This document shows, piece after piece, positions 1 to 5,992 of a stretch of 7,578 nucleotides of DNA. The stretch covers positions 1 through 7,578 of the forward strand of contig PIYA01000038.1 of the NCBI GenBank assembly GCA_003601785.1, written 5' to 3'. The stretch's first letter is position 1, and every line of letters starts with the position of its first letter. This DNA is from Candidatus Bathyarchaeota archaeon (GTDB lineage Archaea > Thermoproteota > Bathyarchaeia > Bathyarchaeales > Bathycorpusculaceae). A model generated the notes under the pieces. The model saw nothing but the letters and a program-made list of their open reading frames with translations, was not told where the DNA came from and did no database searches. A program made the position numbers and the translations under genes.

Positions 1-368
1 GCTGCTATGGCGTCTCCCTTCGCTAATGGTGGAATGTACTTCTCCTTCTGCTCTTCTGTTCCATGCTTTAACAAGACATCTGGAACCATGAGGTTTCCAA
101 GAGATATGGCAGCGCCTATCCCCGGGTCAACCCTGCACATTTCTTCCACGACTATGCAGTCCTCAAGCAAGCCGTATCCTTGTCCTCCGTATTCTTCGGG
201 AATCCGCATGCTTGTGAACCCTAGTTTCGCCGCTTTTTTGTAAAGGTCTAGGGGGAACTCCTCTTTTTCGTCTAGTTCTAAGGCTAGTTCAGGTGTGAAC
301 TCTTTTTCACAGAACTCTCTTATCGCCCTTTTGATTTCCTTCTGTTCATCGTTTAATTCAAACTGCAA
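1..368 (-). CDS. Acyl-CoA dehydrogenase, N-terminal part (cut by window edge)
   Basis: This is the first 122 residues of an acyl-CoA dehydrogenase, a flavoenzyme that oxidises an acyl-CoA to the trans-2-enoyl-CoA and hands the electrons to Etf. Family enzymes are about 380 residues, so roughly one third is visible. The helical N-terminal domain is recognisable: LNDEQKEIKRAIREF near residues 5-19, the IPEEYGGQGYG turn at about 56-66, and HGTEEQKEKYIPPLAKGD at 102-119. The FAD-contacting middle domain and the catalytic glutamate lie outside the window, so chain-length specificity cannot be judged. I place the start at the TTG at 368-366: an in-frame TGA lies six codons upstream (386-384), no in-frame ATG or GTG is nearby, and a GGAGAG site sits 7 nt before it. 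The gene follows etfA by 21 nt and is the last visible gene of the hdrA-etfB-etfA block, which makes it the likely electron donor of this Etf. The family is secure; the substrate is unknown. Confidence 0.93.
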   Translation of the reverse strand, partial: MQFELNDEQKEIKRAIREFCEKEFTPELALELDEKEEFPLDLYKKAAKLGFTSMRIPEEYGGQGYGLLEDCIVVEEMCRVDPGIGAAISLGNLMVPDVLLKHGTEEQKEKYIPPLAKGDAIA

Positions 369-375
369 CTTTTTT

Positions 376-381
376 CTCTCC
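376..381 (-). promoter_or_regulatory. Ribosome binding site for the acyl-CoA dehydrogenase TTG start
   Basis: GGAGAG on the minus strand, 7 nt before the TTG at 368. It lies inside the 21-nt etfA/dehydrogenase spacer. Together with the in-frame TGA just upstream, it decides the TTG start. Confidence 0.7.
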
Positions 382-389
382 GTTCAGAC

Positions 390-1376
390 TTATGCCTTCT
401 GTCCTTTCAACTCATAAATCTTCTCTTTCAGTTGAGGCACTATCTTGAATAAGTCGTCCACAACGCCGTAGTCTGCGAAGCTGAATATAGGCGCGTTCGG
501 GTCCTTGTTTATGGCGATTATCAAGTCGGAATTCTTCATCCCTAACACGTGTTGGAACGCTCCACTTATCCCAACGGCTATGTAAAGCTTCGGCTTAACG
601 GTCTTTCCAGAAGTGCCTACTTGACGGTCGCTTGGGAGCCATCCCTTGTCAATTATGGGACGGGAGCATGCGAGGACTCCTCCTAAGGCTTTAGCTAACT
701 CCTCCATCATGGGCAAGTTTTTCTCGTCCTTTATTCCTCTTCCGATTCCTACGAGCACGTCCGCAGCCGTTATGTCAACCCCGCCTGGTGGAGGCAGAAC
801 GTACTCTATGAAACGTTTCTCTGTTATCTCTTCAGTTAGTGGTGAGGCTATTTCTGTTATCTCTCCGTTCATGGATTCTGGTTTTTGAGGCTGAAACGTT
901 GCGGGGCGAACCGTGGCTATGTAGCTTTCTGATTTGCGAACCACCGCTCTAACGTTCACTTTTCCACCGTACATCTGTCGTGTGACGAAGAAGGTTTCGT
1001 TTTCAAACGTTAGGTCTATGCAGTCTGTTGCCAAGGGTAGGTTTAACGCTGTTGCTAGGCTTGGAGCCAATTCAACACCGTAAGATGTGTGTCCCATCAT
1101 GGTTAGCAATGGTTTGCGCTCGTTGATCAGGTTGGCTAACACCTTTTGGTATGCCTCAGAGTTGAAGTTTTCCAGCTTCGTGTCTTCAACAACTAGGACT
1201 CTGTTTGCGTATTCTGAAAGCGTCTTCGCGTATTCTTTGACATCCTTTCCCAGAAGAACGGCGGTTAACTCCGTGTTTGTTTCTTCAGCTAGTTCTCTGC
1301 CCTTCGTCAGCATCTCAAAGGTTACATCTCTGATTTGTCCTCGTCTATGTTCCGTTAAGACAAAGATTTCCCTCAT
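390..1376 (-). CDS. etfA: Electron transfer flavoprotein, alpha subunit (EtfA)
   Basis: EtfA binds the electron-carrying FAD of the soluble EtfAB heterodimer, which collects electrons from acyl-CoA dehydrogenases. The protein has 328 residues, the normal length. The N-terminal half is the pseudo-nucleotide-binding Etf domain, with the GHTSYGVELAPSLA segment at about 95-108. The C-terminal FAD domain is complete: GIGRGI at 210-215, SRP at 238-240, the RQVGTSGKTV segment at 251-260, GISGAFQH at 269-276 (the family's conserved glycine-rich loop and histidine), and IAINKDPNAPIF at about 287-298, ending in the usual DYG motif. There is no N-terminal ferredoxin extension of the CarE type. The ATG start lies 4 nt after the etfB stop codon, so the two subunits are probably translationally coupled. 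The acyl-CoA dehydrogenase gene follows. The assignment is certain; whether this Etf bifurcates electrons cannot be settled from this subunit alone. Confidence 0.97.
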   Translation of the reverse strand: MREIFVLTEHRRGQIRDVTFEMLTKGRELAEETNTELTAVLLGKDVKEYAKTLSEYANRVLVVEDTKLENFNSEAYQKVLANLINERKPLLTMMGHTSYGVELAPSLATALNLPLATDCIDLTFENETFFVTRQMYGGKVNVRAVVRKSESYIATVRPATFQPQKPESMNGEITEIASPLTEEITEKRFIEYVLPPPGGVDITAADVLVGIGRGIKDEKNLPMMEELAKALGGVLACSRPIIDKGWLPSDRQVGTSGKTVKPKLYIAVGISGAFQHVLGMKNSDLIIAINKDPNAPIFSFADYGVVDDLFKIVPQLKEKIYELKGQKA

Positions 1377-1380
1377 CTTC

Positions 1381-2169
1381 TCACACCAACCCCTTAGCCT
1401 TGATTATTTCAGCAATCTTCGCAGCGACTTCCTCTGGGCTTCCCTTAATGAATTCTGCTTGTTTCTCCACGGGTGGAATGAACAGTTTCTCGATTTTTAT
1501 CCACGAGCCTGCCTCGCCTACATCGTTTTCGGTTAAACCTATATCCGCCAAACCTAGAACCTTTATCTCCTTTTTCATAGCCTTCCTTATCCCCATTATC
1601 GAGACGTATCGCGGCTCGTTTATCCCCGTCTGCACGGTGAACAACGCGGGCAGTTTAACCTCAACCTTCTCCTCTAAGCCCCCCTCCAACTCACGGTTAA
1701 CCTTGGCGACGCCTTCACCTAACTCAATTTTCTTAATCATAGTCGCATGGGGAATTCCAAGCATTTCAGCAAGAACAGGCCCAACCACGGCGTATCCATC
1801 GTCACCAGCTTGCATTCCCGTCAAAATAATATCGAAGTGCATGTCTTTGATTGCTCTGTGCAGAATCTTCGCCGTTGCGTATCCGTCGGATCCTTCAAAG
1901 GCTTTTCCGTCAACTCTTATCGCTTGGTCTGCTCCTCTTGCCAAGCACTTTCTTAGGGTGCTTTCAGCCTCTTCTGAACCAACCGTTATGGCTGTAACGG
2001 TGCCTCCGAACTTCTCTTTTATTCTCACAGCCTCTTCTAACGCGTAGTCGTCCCACTCGTTTATGTCGAAGACGAGTCCAGCCTTTTCTATGGATTTCCC
2101 GCTGGAGTCAATTTTTATTTCCGCTTCCGCTGTTTCCGGAACGTGTTTAACACAAACGATAACATCCAA
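1381..2169 (-). CDS. etfB: Electron transfer flavoprotein, beta subunit (EtfB)
   Basis: EtfB is the second subunit of the Etf heterodimer and binds AMP (ordinary Etf) or a second FAD (bifurcating Etf). Its 262 residues are the normal length. Visible landmarks are the N-terminal VCVKHVPET strand-loop (residues 5-13), the nucleotide-site stretch TGMQAGDDGYAVVGP at 117-131, and the EtfB signature from about V157 to K200, containing NRELEGGLEE, LP, NEPRY (184-188) and the KAMKKEI partner-recognition loop. The start is a TTG at 2169-2167: a strong GAGGGAG lies 5 nt upstream, and the nearby ATG at 2165-2163 is out of frame. The gene is followed immediately by etfA. It is preceded by a 180-bp gap after hdrA that may hold its own promoter. 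The nucleotide-site wording (DDGYAVVG) differs from the DGDTAQVG form I recall for well-studied bifurcating Etfs, so the cofactor is left open. Confidence 0.97.
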   Translation of the reverse strand: MDVIVCVKHVPETAEAEIKIDSSGKSIEKAGLVFDINEWDDYALEEAVRIKEKFGGTVTAITVGSEEAESTLRKCLARGADQAIRVDGKAFEGSDGYATAKILHRAIKDMHFDIILTGMQAGDDGYAVVGPVLAEMLGIPHATMIKKIELGEGVAKVNRELEGGLEEKVEVKLPALFTVQTGINEPRYVSIMGIRKAMKKEIKVLGLADIGLTENDVGEAGSWIKIEKLFIPPVEKQAEFIKGSPEEVAAKIAEIIKAKGLV

Positions 2170-2174
2170 TTTTT

Positions 2175-2181
2175 CTCCCTC
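2175..2181 (-). promoter_or_regulatory. Ribosome binding site for the etfB TTG start
   Basis: GAGGGAG on the minus strand, separated from the TTG at 2169 by five A residues. It is the strongest Shine-Dalgarno match in the window and supports the TTG over the overlapping out-of-frame ATG. Confidence 0.75.
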
Positions 2182-2237
2182 TTAAATGCCGAGTTCTTTA
2201 ACGTTTTTATGTTTTCTGTCTATTTTCCTTCGTTTTT

Positions 2238-2249
2238 CATATAATTTTT
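2238..2249 (-). promoter_or_regulatory. Possible archaeal TATA box for etfB-etfA-dehydrogenase
   Basis: The minus strand reads AAAAATTATATG, an A/T-rich box. With the usual archaeal spacing, transcription would start near 2215, giving a leader of about 45 nt before the etfB TTG. It lies inside the 180-bp hdrA/etfB gap (2170-2349), which otherwise shows only A/T-rich sequence and a run of six G (2318-2323). This is a motif match only; the whole block could instead be transcribed from the hdrA promoter. Confidence 0.35.
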
Positions 2250-2307
2250 GCTGTGAAACCTCGCATTTTCCTTCAAAAGATTGAACCGAAAACTACCTTT
2301 TGCACTG

Positions 2308-2317
2308 AAAAAATATA
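2308..2317 (-). terminator. Possible T-rich terminator or pause after hdrA
   Basis: On the minus strand, about 33 nt after the hdrA TAG, a run of six C is followed by TATATTTTTT. Archaeal RNA polymerase can terminate at U-rich tracts without a hairpin, and I see no convincing hairpin here. The same TATATT could instead be a second TATA box for etfB, so the call is weak. Confidence 0.28.
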
Positions 2318-2349
2318 GGGGGGTATCCGATTTAAGCCTTGAAGAAACC

Positions 2350-4713
2350 CTAAACTTGAAGTTTCTGCTTTATAACATCACGTTTCTCATCCGCTAACGG
2401 TCCGAACTTCTTGATTCTCTCCGTGAACCGCGTGAACAAGTCTGCAGCTTTTTTATAAACAGGCAGCGGCACGTAGCTGTAACGTACCCTCATGCTTTTT
2501 ATTCCATACTCAGCCAAGAAACGTCCCATCTCAATCATTCTTTTCTTCGTAAACTCCTTGTCTATCTCCTCCTGTCCCTCGATCACGAGGATGCCGTCAG
2601 CCCCGTAGGCAAAAGCGTACAGCAGATGCTTCAAGCCTAAGATAGCCGTGGATGGAACAGCCACAATCCGAACGTTTTCTGGATAGTTGACTCGGTCTAA
2701 CCCCAAAAAGTCCATGCCTGTGTATCCGACAACATTGTCAACAAAGGCAACTATTCTAACCTCATCAGGCGCTTTATCCGCAAGCACACCCCTCAACCTC
2801 GCGAATATCTGCTTCGTAGTCGAATTCTTGAATTCGATGGCTTCTCTCGGACAAACCGGAACACAAGCACCGCAACCAGTGCACATGAAGGGGTCAACCT
2901 TGGCTTTTCCCTCATGCATCGTTATCGCGTTCACCGGGCACGTTTTAACGCAAACTTCACAGCCGTCGCAAAGCTTCGGAATCACATAGGCTTTTTCAGG
3001 GCTCGTCGTGATGTATTCGCTTTTCAGGAATAGGGAAGCCTTAGCTGCTGCTCCTAGAGCGTCGGAAACCGTGTCGCGGACATCTTTAGGGCTTAAGGCG
3101 CATCCACACGCGAATATTCCTGTAACCAAGGAGTCAACGGGGTCAAGTTTCGGATGCTTCTCCTGTACGAAACCGTCTTCACCTAGGGCAACTTTCATTT
3201 TTGCGGCTAGTTCCTCAAGTCCTGACGGTGCAACCATTGGTGTAGCCAACGCAACCAAGTCGAACTCTTCCTCCATCACCTTACCTGTCAAGGTGTCTTC
3301 AGCCGCGACGACGAGCTTGCCGTTCTTGTTCTTCCAGACCTCAGCCACCTTACCACGTATAAAAACAACTCCAGCCTCTTGATCTCTCCAGTAAAGCTCT
3401 TCATACCCTTTACCCGTAGCCCTAATGTCCGTGTAATAGATGTAAACGTCTATTCCGAGCATTTTCTTGAGGACGAAGGCTTGTTTCAAAGAGTACATGC
3501 AACATATTCGACTGCAGTATGGAACGTGATTTTTATCTCTTGAACCAGCGCAGAGAACTATGGCGACTTTCCTCGCGTCGCTTCCGTCCGCCCTTTTCAC
3601 GGCTCCTCCTGTTGGTCCGGAAGCGGAAGTAAGCCTCTCCAACTCCATCATGGTTATAACGTCTTTATATATGCCGTACCCGTAATTCTCAAGTTTTGTT
3701 GCGTCGTAAAGCTCGTATCCAACAGCCAAAATTATCGCGCCGACCTTCAACGTTATTATCTTTCCTTTATCCTCCAAGTTTATCGCTTTGGACGGGCATA
3801 ACTGTTCACATTTTCCACACTTCGTGCAAGCGTTAAAATCTATCACGTAAGCCGATGGAACAGCTTGGGGAAACGGTATATACGCAGCCTTCCTTGTGGA
3901 TAATCCCTCGTTATACTCGTCTGGAACGGTTACCGGACAAACCTTCGCGCATACACCACAACTTCTACACTTTTCAACATCCACTCCTCTGGGTTTCATG
4001 AAAACCTTCACGTCGTAATTTCCAGGTCTCCCGCTGACTTCCTGAACCTCAGCGTAAGTCAACAGGTTAACGTTCGGGTTTCTTCCAATCTCAGCCATTC
4101 TAGGCGTCAATATGCACTGTGCGCAGTCAAGGGTTGGGAAAACCTTCGTCAGCTTCGCCATGTTTCCTCCAACAGTTGGTTTTCTCTCCACCAAGTGAAC
4201 TTTGTAGCCTAAATTGCCGAGTTGAAGAGCCGCCGTTATCCCAGCTATGCCTCCGCCTATTATTAGGATTTCTCTTGAACCCTTCTCACTTATGGTTTCT
4301 AAGGGTTCAAGCTCTTTACTTCGCTCATAGCCTCCTCTAATTATGCTTATGGCTTTCTTTGTGGCTTCTTCCGATGGATGTGGACCGTGAACCCATGAGC
4401 AGTGTTCCCTTATGTTCACAAACTCAAGCATGTAAGGATTTAATCCAGCTCTTTCCAAAACGCTTTGGAATGTTGGAAGATGCATTCTCGGTGTACAGCT
4501 TGCAACTATGACTCTGTCTAGGCTCTGCCTTTTTATGGCGTCGATTATCATTTCCTGAGCTGGTTTGGAACACATGTACGCGTGTTGCCTTGCCACGACA
4601 ACATTTTCCCATTTTCGAACGGTTTCAACAACCTTTTTGACGTCCACCACATCGCCTATGTTTCCGCCGCACTCACAAACAAAAATGCCTATTCTGGGAG
4701 GATTTCGCTCCAT
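2350..4713 (-). CDS. hdrA: HdrA-like flavo-iron-sulfur protein with a cysteine-free MvhD-like C-terminal domain
   Basis: HdrA is the FAD-containing core of soluble heterodisulfide-reductase complexes, where one FAD splits or merges electron pairs. This protein has 787 residues, against about 650-660 for stand-alone methanogen HdrA. Domains in order: an N-terminal HdrA domain with C13, C15, C48, C73 and C105; a thioredoxin-reductase-like FAD domain with GGGIAG at 153-158, E176-R177 and C197/C200; an inserted two-cluster ferredoxin (C249/252/255/259 and C296/299/302/306); a further cysteine group C388, C400, C404, C405; a second two-cluster ferredoxin (C582/585/588/592 and C611/614/617/621); and a C-terminal domain at about 652-772. 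That last domain resembles MvhD (GYTGMDFLG, YPENVRIVAVPST, GADGILV, TRFTERIKKFGP) but contains no cysteine at all after C621, so the MvhD [2Fe-2S] site is lost. The ATG start has GGAGAT 7 nt upstream. The gene diverges from an HdrD-like gene and precedes etfBA, suggesting Etf as electron partner (inference). No membrane segments are seen. Confidence 0.95.
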   Translation of the reverse strand: MERNPPRIGIFVCECGGNIGDVVDVKKVVETVRKWENVVVARQHAYMCSKPAQEMIIDAIKRQSLDRVIVASCTPRMHLPTFQSVLERAGLNPYMLEFVNIREHCSWVHGPHPSEEATKKAISIIRGGYERSKELEPLETISEKGSREILIIGGGIAGITAALQLGNLGYKVHLVERKPTVGGNMAKLTKVFPTLDCAQCILTPRMAEIGRNPNVNLLTYAEVQEVSGRPGNYDVKVFMKPRGVDVEKCRSCGVCAKVCPVTVPDEYNEGLSTRKAAYIPFPQAVPSAYVIDFNACTKCGKCEQLCPSKAINLEDKGKIITLKVGAIILAVGYELYDATKLENYGYGIYKDVITMMELERLTSASGPTGGAVKRADGSDARKVAIVLCAGSRDKNHVPYCSRICCMYSLKQAFVLKKMLGIDVYIYYTDIRATGKGYEELYWRDQEAGVVFIRGKVAEVWKNKNGKLVVAAEDTLTGKVMEEEFDLVALATPMVAPSGLEELAAKMKVALGEDGFVQEKHPKLDPVDSLVTGIFACGCALSPKDVRDTVSDALGAAAKASLFLKSEYITTSPEKAYVIPKLCDGCEVCVKTCPVNAITMHEGKAKVDPFMCTGCGACVPVCPREAIEFKNSTTKQIFARLRGVLADKAPDEVRIVAFVDNVVGYTGMDFLGLDRVNYPENVRIVAVPSTAILGLKHLLYAFAYGADGILVIEGQEEIDKEFTKKRMIEMGRFLAEYGIKSMRVRYSYVPLPVYKKAADLFTRFTERIKKFGPLADEKRDVIKQKLQV

Positions 4714-4720
4714 TAAGTTA

Positions 4721-4726
4721 ATCTCC
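4721..4726 (-). promoter_or_regulatory. Ribosome binding site for hdrA
   Basis: GGAGAT on the minus strand, 7 nt before the hdrA ATG at 4713. It supports that ATG as the true start. Confidence 0.6.
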
Positions 4727-4746
4727 GCTCTTCTTGATTTGTTTTG

Positions 4747-4762
4747 TTTCTTACTGAGGAAA
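4747..4762. repeat. Imperfect inverted repeat, possible operator, in the divergent intergenic region
   Basis: TTTCTTACTGAGGAAA is a short imperfect palindrome: five of the six outer base-pair positions match around a four-base unpaired centre. It ends 3 bp before the TATA-like box of the HdrD gene and lies between the two divergent genes, a place where a regulator could act on both. A palindrome this short can arise by chance, and no known regulator motif is recognised. Confidence 0.25.
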
Positions 4763-4765
4763 ACG

Positions 4766-4775
4766 CTTAAAAAAT
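4766..4775 (+). promoter_or_regulatory. Possible archaeal TATA box for the HdrD-like gene
   Basis: GCTTAAAAAATC centred near 4770, preceded by the purine-rich GAGGAAAAC, which resembles a BRE (TFB site). Normal spacing puts the transcript start near 4795, leaving a leader of about 15 nt with the GTGAT ribosome site (4800-4804). This is a motif match only. Confidence 0.42.
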
Positions 4776-4801
4776 CTTATGTTCCCAATCTAGGCAAATG
4801 T

Positions 4802-4810
4802 GATATAAAA
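4802..4810 (-). promoter_or_regulatory. Possible archaeal TATA box for hdrA
   Basis: The minus strand reads TTTTATATC, close to the archaeal TATA consensus, immediately before the HdrD start codon on the other strand. The predicted transcript start is near 4778, giving a leader of about 65 nt to the hdrA ATG. If real, the hdrA and HdrD promoters overlap and face each other, so they could be co-regulated or compete. Confidence 0.32.
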
Positions 4811-5920
4811 ATGAACGCGCAGGAACTTGTTCAAAAGCATAAACTGCTTGAGTGCATCCAATGTGGAATGTGCACTGGAAGCTGTCCCGTTTCAAGAAAG
4901 GTGGACTTGAATATTAGAAGGTACATGCGGGAAGTCGCAGTCACAGGCAAAATAGTTAAGTATTCACAAGATGTGCTCTGGAGCTGCACTACTTGTTCAA
5001 CTTGTGGGTTACGATGTCCGAAGGGTTTGAGTCCCTTCGAATTTCTGATTGACATGCGAAGCATGGCTGTTGAGGAAGGTCAGATTCCTCCGACGCTTCG
5101 AGATGCGTTGGAAAGCGTTTTCAAGAACGGTAACCCGTGGGATAGAATCAGAAGCAAAAGAACAGAGTGGGCTCAAGGTTTAAACATTAAACACATCTCG
5201 CAAGGGGCAGAAATACTCTACTATGTCGGTTGCACGGCTAGTTACGACCCGAGAATTCAAGAAGTTGCGAAAAGCCTTGTGAAGTGCTTGCAAAAAGCCG
5301 GGGTTGACTTTGGAATCTTAGGTGAAGAGGAGAACTGCTGCGGAAACGAGGTTTACGGAGTCGGCGAGAAAGGACTTTTCGAATTTCTGGTTGAGGAAAA
5401 CATGAAGTTATTCAACAAATACGGCGTAAAAAGGATGGTTACAACTTGTCCCCACGGCTACAACACGTTCAAAAACCGATACGGACAGACAAGCTTCGAA
5501 GTTCAACACCACTCACAACTGCTTGCCAACTTAATTGAAAACGGAAAACTCAAGCTTTCAAAAGAGTTAAACAAGAAAGTCATATATCACGATCCATGCT
5601 TCCTAGGCAAACAAAACGGAATATACGACGAACCGAGAAAGGTTATCGAAAGCATACCGGGCGTAGAACTCCTAGAGTTTGACCGTTCAAGAGAGAGAAG
5701 CCTCTGCTGTGAAGGTGGAGGTGGAAGAATGTGGGTTGACATTCCGGGTCCACGCTTAGCGGAAATCCGCGTTCAAAACGCCGTTGACGCCGGAGCGGAA
5801 ATATTAGCCGTGGCTTGTCCCTTCTGCCTCCTAACGTTAGAAGACGCTGTTAAAACCACGGGGTTTGAAGAGAAAATAAAAGTAATGGACATAGCGGAAC
5901 TGCTTGCGCTCGCTCTCTAA
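4811..5920 (+). CDS. hdrD: HdrD-like iron-sulfur protein (HdrC-HdrB fusion, two CCG domains)
   Basis: HdrD-type proteins join an HdrC-like ferredoxin domain to an HdrB-like catalytic domain; in methanogens this unit reduces the CoM-S-S-CoB heterodisulfide. Here 369 residues carry two [4Fe-4S] motifs (C15/18/21/25 and C59/62/65/69, each ending in CP) and two CCG domains. The second CCG domain is canonical: C263, C299-C300, C336-xx-C339, with 35 residues between elements. The first has C141, C176-C177 and C213, but its final CxxC reads CPHG, so the last ligand is a glycine (G216). I place the start at the ATG at 4811: the ferredoxin domain begins directly after it, GTGAT lies 6 nt upstream, and the open frame before it (from 4565) is antisense to hdrA with no family content. 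No HdrE-like membrane subunit or membrane helix is seen. With the divergent HdrA it would make a full HdrABC set. Alternatives are a GlcF/LldE/DsrK-type oxidoreductase; the real substrate is unknown. Confidence 0.92.
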   Translation: MNAQELVQKHKLLECIQCGMCTGSCPVSRKVDLNIRRYMREVAVTGKIVKYSQDVLWSCTTCSTCGLRCPKGLSPFEFLIDMRSMAVEEGQIPPTLRDALESVFKNGNPWDRIRSKRTEWAQGLNIKHISQGAEILYYVGCTASYDPRIQEVAKSLVKCLQKAGVDFGILGEEENCCGNEVYGVGEKGLFEFLVEENMKLFNKYGVKRMVTTCPHGYNTFKNRYGQTSFEVQHHSQLLANLIENGKLKLSKELNKKVIYHDPCFLGKQNGIYDEPRKVIESIPGVELLEFDRSRERSLCCEGGGGRMWVDIPGPRLAEIRVQNAVDAGAEILAVACPFCLLTLEDAVKTTGFEEKIKVMDIAELLALAL

Positions 5921-5936
5921 TTCTTTACTTTTACCT
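5921..5936 (+). terminator. Possible T-rich terminator after the HdrD-like gene
   Basis: Directly after the TAA stop the sequence is pyrimidine-rich (TTCTTTACTTTTACC), as expected of an archaeal U-rich terminator without hairpin. A promoter-like box for the next gene begins about 10 bp later, so separate transcription of the two plus-strand genes is plausible. Confidence 0.3.
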
Positions 5937-5946
5937 TGAAATGTGA

Positions 5947-5957
5947 AATTTTATATG
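5947..5957 (+). promoter_or_regulatory. Archaeal promoter (TATA box) for the acyl-CoA synthetase gene
   Basis: AATTTTATATG preceded by GTGAA is the best archaeal BRE/TATA-like sequence in the window. With normal spacing, transcription starts near 5978, leaving a short leader of about 15 nt that just includes the AGGGAT ribosome site and the TTG start at 5993. The agreement of TATA, leader and ribosome site makes this the best-supported promoter here, though it is still predicted from motif alone. Confidence 0.55.
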
Positions 5958-5982
5958 CCTAATTCTCCATAAGGGGTTTTCT

Positions 5983-5988
5983 AGGGAT
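5983..5988 (+). promoter_or_regulatory. Ribosome binding site for the acyl-CoA synthetase TTG start
   Basis: AGGGAT ends 4 nt before the TTG at 5993. An in-frame TAA lies upstream at 5960-5962, with no ATG or GTG in frame between it and the TTG. The purine-rich AAGGGG at 5971-5976 is 16 nt away, too far to serve this start. Confidence 0.55.
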
Positions 5989-5992
5989 TTCC

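Noticed and set aside
7..243. A 78-codon plus-strand open frame
   Set aside because: It is antisense to the acyl-CoA dehydrogenase N-terminal domain, which is unmistakable on the minus strand.
1087..1536. A 149-codon plus-strand open frame spanning the etfA/etfB junction
   Set aside because: It is antisense to two certain genes, with no ribosome site or recognisable domain.
1400..2047. A 215-codon plus-strand open frame
   Set aside because: It is fully antisense to etfB, is serine/proline-rich as expected of a shadow frame, and shows no motif.
2350..4713. The possibility that the loss of cysteines in the HdrA C-terminal domain is a sequencing frameshift
   Set aside because: The frame stays open with MvhD-like residues on both sides of each lost cysteine position and ends at a natural stop, so substitution rather than frameshift explains it.
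4565..4810. An 82-codon N-terminal extension of the HdrD-like reading frame, upstream of the ATG at 4811
   Set aside because: It runs antisense over the start of hdrA, has no family similarity, and the ATG at 4811 has a ribosome site and sits directly before the ferredoxin domain.
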